A DNA stretch of 7,792 bases from Candidatus Omnitrophota bacterium. GTDB taxonomy: Bacteria > Ratteibacteria > UBA8468 > B48-G9 > DTJG01. A program made the position numbers and the translations under genes. The stretch lies in contig JAMWBX010000048.1 in the NCBI GenBank assembly GCA_023818725.1, positions 1-7,792 on the forward strand. The letters run 5' to 3'. Every line of letters starts with the position of its first letter. Within the stretch, counting starts at the first letter, position 1. The notes beneath the pieces are model-generated. The model ran no database searches and had not been told where the DNA came from. It was given only the letters and a program-made list of their open reading frames with translations. This document shows positions 5,948 to 7,792 of this stretch, piece after piece.

Positions 5948-6562
5948 ATGGCAAAAATTTCTAAACCAGTTTGCAGAATTTGCAGGCGCAATGCTGAAAA
6001 ACTGTATTTAAAAGGAAGAAGGTGCGAAAGTGATAAATGTCCGCTTGACCCACGTAAACAGCGAAGAGGTGTTACACAGGCTAAAACATCCGAGTACGGA
6101 ATGCAGATGAGGGAAAAGAACAAGGTGAAGGTATACTATGGGGTACTTGAAAGACAGTTCAGAAGGTATTTCGCGATGGCTAAAAAAGCAAAAGGGGTTA
6201 CCGGAGAAGTTTTACTTCGACTTCTGGAATGTCGACTAGATAATGTTGTATATAGAGTACATTGGGCATTTTCAAGAAGAATGGCAAGACAGGCGATCGT
6301 CCATGGACATGTGTTTGTAAACGGGAAAAGAGTTAATAAGCCTTCATACCAGGTCAGGATTGGTGATGAAATCAGTATTAGTGATGGTTCAAAGTATGTT
6401 GAGATAGCAAAACAGGTAAAAGAACTTGGCACTGCAACAGTACCTGCATGGCTTGAAGTTTCAGAAAATGAATTAAAAGCGAAGGTGGCAAGATACCCAT
6501 TAAGAGAGGAAGTGGGAATTCCTGTTGATGAGCATCTCATAATAAACTTTTATTCAAAGTGA
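5948..6562 (+). CDS. rpsD: 30S ribosomal protein S4, four-cysteine form
   Basis: Encodes 204 residues, the usual S4 length. S4 is a primary 16S rRNA binder that nucleates 30S assembly and, in E. coli, represses the alpha operon at a site before rpsM; I see no clear counterpart here. ATG 5948 is five bases after AAAAGGAG (5935-5942). The N-terminal zinc-knuckle cysteines are present: C9, C12, C26 and C31, the zinc-binding type. LLRLLECRLDNVVYRVHWA (89-107) and the S4 RNA-binding fold RQAIVHGHVFVNGKRVNKPS (114-133) with GDEIS (139-143) are diagnostic. The C-terminus PVDEHLIINFYS (192-203) matches the family. It lies between rpsK and rpoA, the common order. Confidence 0.97.
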   Translation: MAKISKPVCRICRRNAEKLYLKGRRCESDKCPLDPRKQRRGVTQAKTSEYGMQMREKNKVKVYYGVLERQFRRYFAMAKKAKGVTGEVLLRLLECRLDNVVYRVHWAFSRRMARQAIVHGHVFVNGKRVNKPSYQVRIGDEISISDGSKYVEIAKQVKELGTATVPAWLEVSENELKAKVARYPLREEVGIPVDEHLIINFYSK

Positions 6563-6567
6563 GGTGG
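6561..6567 (+). promoter_or_regulatory. Ribosome binding site of rpoA
   Basis: GAGGTGG overlaps the rpsD stop and lies five bases before ATG 6573. It decides that ATG over an in-frame GTG at 6564, which lies inside this site. Confidence 0.75.
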
Positions 6568-6572
6568 GAACT

Positions 6573-7523
6573 ATGGAAGAAAAGACACTGGATTTTGTTT
6601 ATCCATCCAGAATAACGTGGGCGAAGGAAACTTACAGGGATAACTACGGGCAGCTTATAGTGGAGCCACTCGAACGAGGCTTTGGGGTCACAGTTGGAAA
6701 TGCATTGAGAAGGGTATTGCTTTCGAGTATTCCTGGTGTTGCTATCACCGGGGTGAAGATATCAGGAGTACTGCATGAATTTACGACTATCCCGGGAGTA
6801 AAGGAAGACACCACTCAGATTGTTCTCAATCTGAAACAAGTAATATGCAAATCAGTGATTTCTGAATTTCCGCATATTTGTTCAGTTACAATTTCAGGGG
6901 TTTCAGAAATTTGTGCTGGAGATCTTGTGAAGGACGGGAGTGTGAAAATTTTGAATCCAGATCTCCATATTGCCACAATCGACCCTTCTGTCAAGCTTTC
7001 TTTGGACATTGAGTTTACATCCGGAAAAGGATATCTTCCCGTGGAGAAGATGAAACTCATAAGGAAGGATATACCTGTGGATACAATTTTGATTGATGCA
7101 ATCTATACGCCTGTAAAAAAGGTTTCATTTCACGTTGAAAACACAAGAGTTGGACCTCTGGTTGACTACGAAAAACTCATTGTTGATATCTGGACAAATG
7201 GTGCAATTACACCGGATGCTGCACTAAAGATTGCCACCGATATTCTGAATACTCACTTTACGAAAATTGGTCAGATTCAGTTGCCGATGGGTAAACCTGA
7301 AAAAATTGAAGCTGCGGTGGATAAAAACCTTGATATTCCTGTGACAGAATTGAATCTTTCAACAAGGATTATCAATATTCTTCAGCAAAATGATATTAGA
7401 ACCCTGAGGGATATTATTGAGACGCCACGCGCAAAATTCGAGGATATGAAAAATTTTGGTAAAAAAGCAATACAGGAAGTTGAGGAGGTTCTTGAGAAAA
7501 AAGGATATAAACTAAAAGAATAG
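6573..7523 (+). CDS. rpoA: DNA-directed RNA polymerase subunit alpha
   Basis: Encodes 316 residues. Two alpha subunits form the scaffold on which beta and beta' assemble; the C-terminal domain contacts UP-element DNA and activators. The N-terminal domain has the dimer and assembly motifs IVEPLERGFGVTVGNALRRV (29-48), LLSSIPGVAITGVKI (49-63), HEFTTIPGVKEDTTQIVLNL (68-87) and VENTRVGPLVDYEKL (188-202). After a linker near 235-255, the C-terminal domain carries ELNLSTRIINIL (259-270), keeping the DNA-contacting Arg and Asn at 265 and 268, and KNFGKKAIQEVEEVL (293-307). The length is near the usual 314-330. It is ten bases downstream of rpsD and followed by rplQ, as in most bacteria. Confidence 0.97.
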   Translation: MEEKTLDFVYPSRITWAKETYRDNYGQLIVEPLERGFGVTVGNALRRVLLSSIPGVAITGVKISGVLHEFTTIPGVKEDTTQIVLNLKQVICKSVISEFPHICSVTISGVSEICAGDLVKDGSVKILNPDLHIATIDPSVKLSLDIEFTSGKGYLPVEKMKLIRKDIPVDTILIDAIYTPVKKVSFHVENTRVGPLVDYEKLIVDIWTNGAITPDAALKIATDILNTHFTKIGQIQLPMGKPEKIEAAVDKNLDIPVTELNLSTRIINILQQNDIRTLRDIIETPRAKFEDMKNFGKKAIQEVEEVLEKKGYKLKE

Positions 7524-7531
7524 GAGCATGT

Positions 7532-7792
7532 ATGAAGCACAGAAAGAAAATCCGTAGGCTTGGAAGAAATCTATCTCATCGCAAAAGTATTTTGAAAGGT
7601 CTTGCCATCAGTTTTTTTCAAAATAAAAGAATAGTAACCACAGAGGCGAAGGCTAAACAATTAAGAAATGTGGTGGAGAAACTGATTACTGCAGGGAAAA
7701 ACAACAATCTTGTCAGTATCAGAAAGATAAATTCATATCTGAATCATCCGGCTACTACTAGAATAGTCATGGAACTAGGACAGAGGTTTAAA
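7532..7792 (+). CDS. rplQ: 50S ribosomal protein L17, 5' part
   Basis: The first 87 codons of a gene that runs off the right edge; full L17 is about 116-130 residues or more. L17 sits near the exit of the 50S peptide tunnel. The start ATG 7532 has GGAG (7523-7526) five bases upstream, overlapping the rpoA stop. An ATG at 7528 in another frame stops after nine codons. The sequence MKHRKKIRRLGRNLSHRKSI (1-20), then NKRIVTTEAKAKQLRNVVEKLIT (31-53, in parts) and INSYLNHP (66-73), is the clear L17 pattern. This is the usual last gene of the alpha-type block; a terminator, if any, lies beyond the window. Confidence 0.95.
   Translation, partial: MKHRKKIRRLGRNLSHRKSILKGLAISFFQNKRIVTTEAKAKQLRNVVEKLITAGKNNNLVSIRKINSYLNHPATTRIVMELGQRFK

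Noticed and set aside
5511..5954. A 147-codon open frame on the minus strand across rpsK
   Set aside because: It is antisense to S11, rich in Cys and Ser as expected from the reverse of Lys/Ala/Thr-rich codons, and has no known domain.
6136..6540. A 134-codon open frame on the minus strand across rpsD
   Set aside because: It is antisense to a clear S4 gene, with no supporting motif or good ribosome binding site noted.
1..7792. A mobile, defence or otherwise novel multi-gene system
   Set aside because: Every gene is a recognised housekeeping gene in near-standard order; no transposase, repeats, att-like sites or foreign-looking composition are visible.

Overview
This window is a stretch of a bacterial ribosomal-protein gene cluster: the end of the spc-type block followed by the alpha-type block. 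All genes are on the + strand. The order is rpsH (3' end only), rplF, rplR, rpsE, rplO, secY, adk, map, infA, rpmJ, rpsM, rpsK, rpsD, rpoA, rplQ (5' part only). I see no mobile element, tRNA, rRNA, CRISPR array, convincing promoter or terminator. No stretch of 300 bases lacks a gene, and the longest gap between genes is 24 bases.

The set is bacterial: an Sec61/SecY of bacterial type, L17, a single-subunit-type alpha (RpoA) with a C-terminal DNA-binding domain, and bacterial S4. Base composition leans to A+T (about 40% G+C by eye). The usual rpmD (L30) gene between rpsE and rplO is absent, and those two genes overlap. Loss of rpmD from this locus is known in Planctomycetes/Chlamydiae and cyanobacteria. 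The presence of map and of rpsD between rpsK and rpoA argues against cyanobacteria. A planctomycete of moderate G+C, for example an anammox-type lineage, is my best but weakly supported guess.

Layout: 3-1602 carries small- and large-subunit ribosomal proteins S8, L6, L18 and S5. 1586-4947 is a chain of overlapping genes: L15, the translocon channel SecY, adenylate kinase, methionine aminopeptidase and IF-1. 4956-6562 carries L36, S13, S11 and S4. 6573 to the end carries RNA polymerase alpha and L17. The cluster thus couples ribosome subunits, initiation, N-terminal methionine removal, export and transcription in what looks like one transcript.

The most notable point is the start of rpsE. A perfect Shine-Dalgarno sequence sits six bases before an in-frame ATT at 1102, and that start gives a 166-residue S5 of normal length. 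The first conventional start, GTG at 1168, gives a clipped protein and leaves the only sizeable gap in the cluster. Smaller oddities are an insertion in L6, a longer Cys-His spacing in the L36 zinc knuckle, a divergent S5 core, and a C-terminal tail on S13. I found no undescribed multi-gene system; this is a core housekeeping region.
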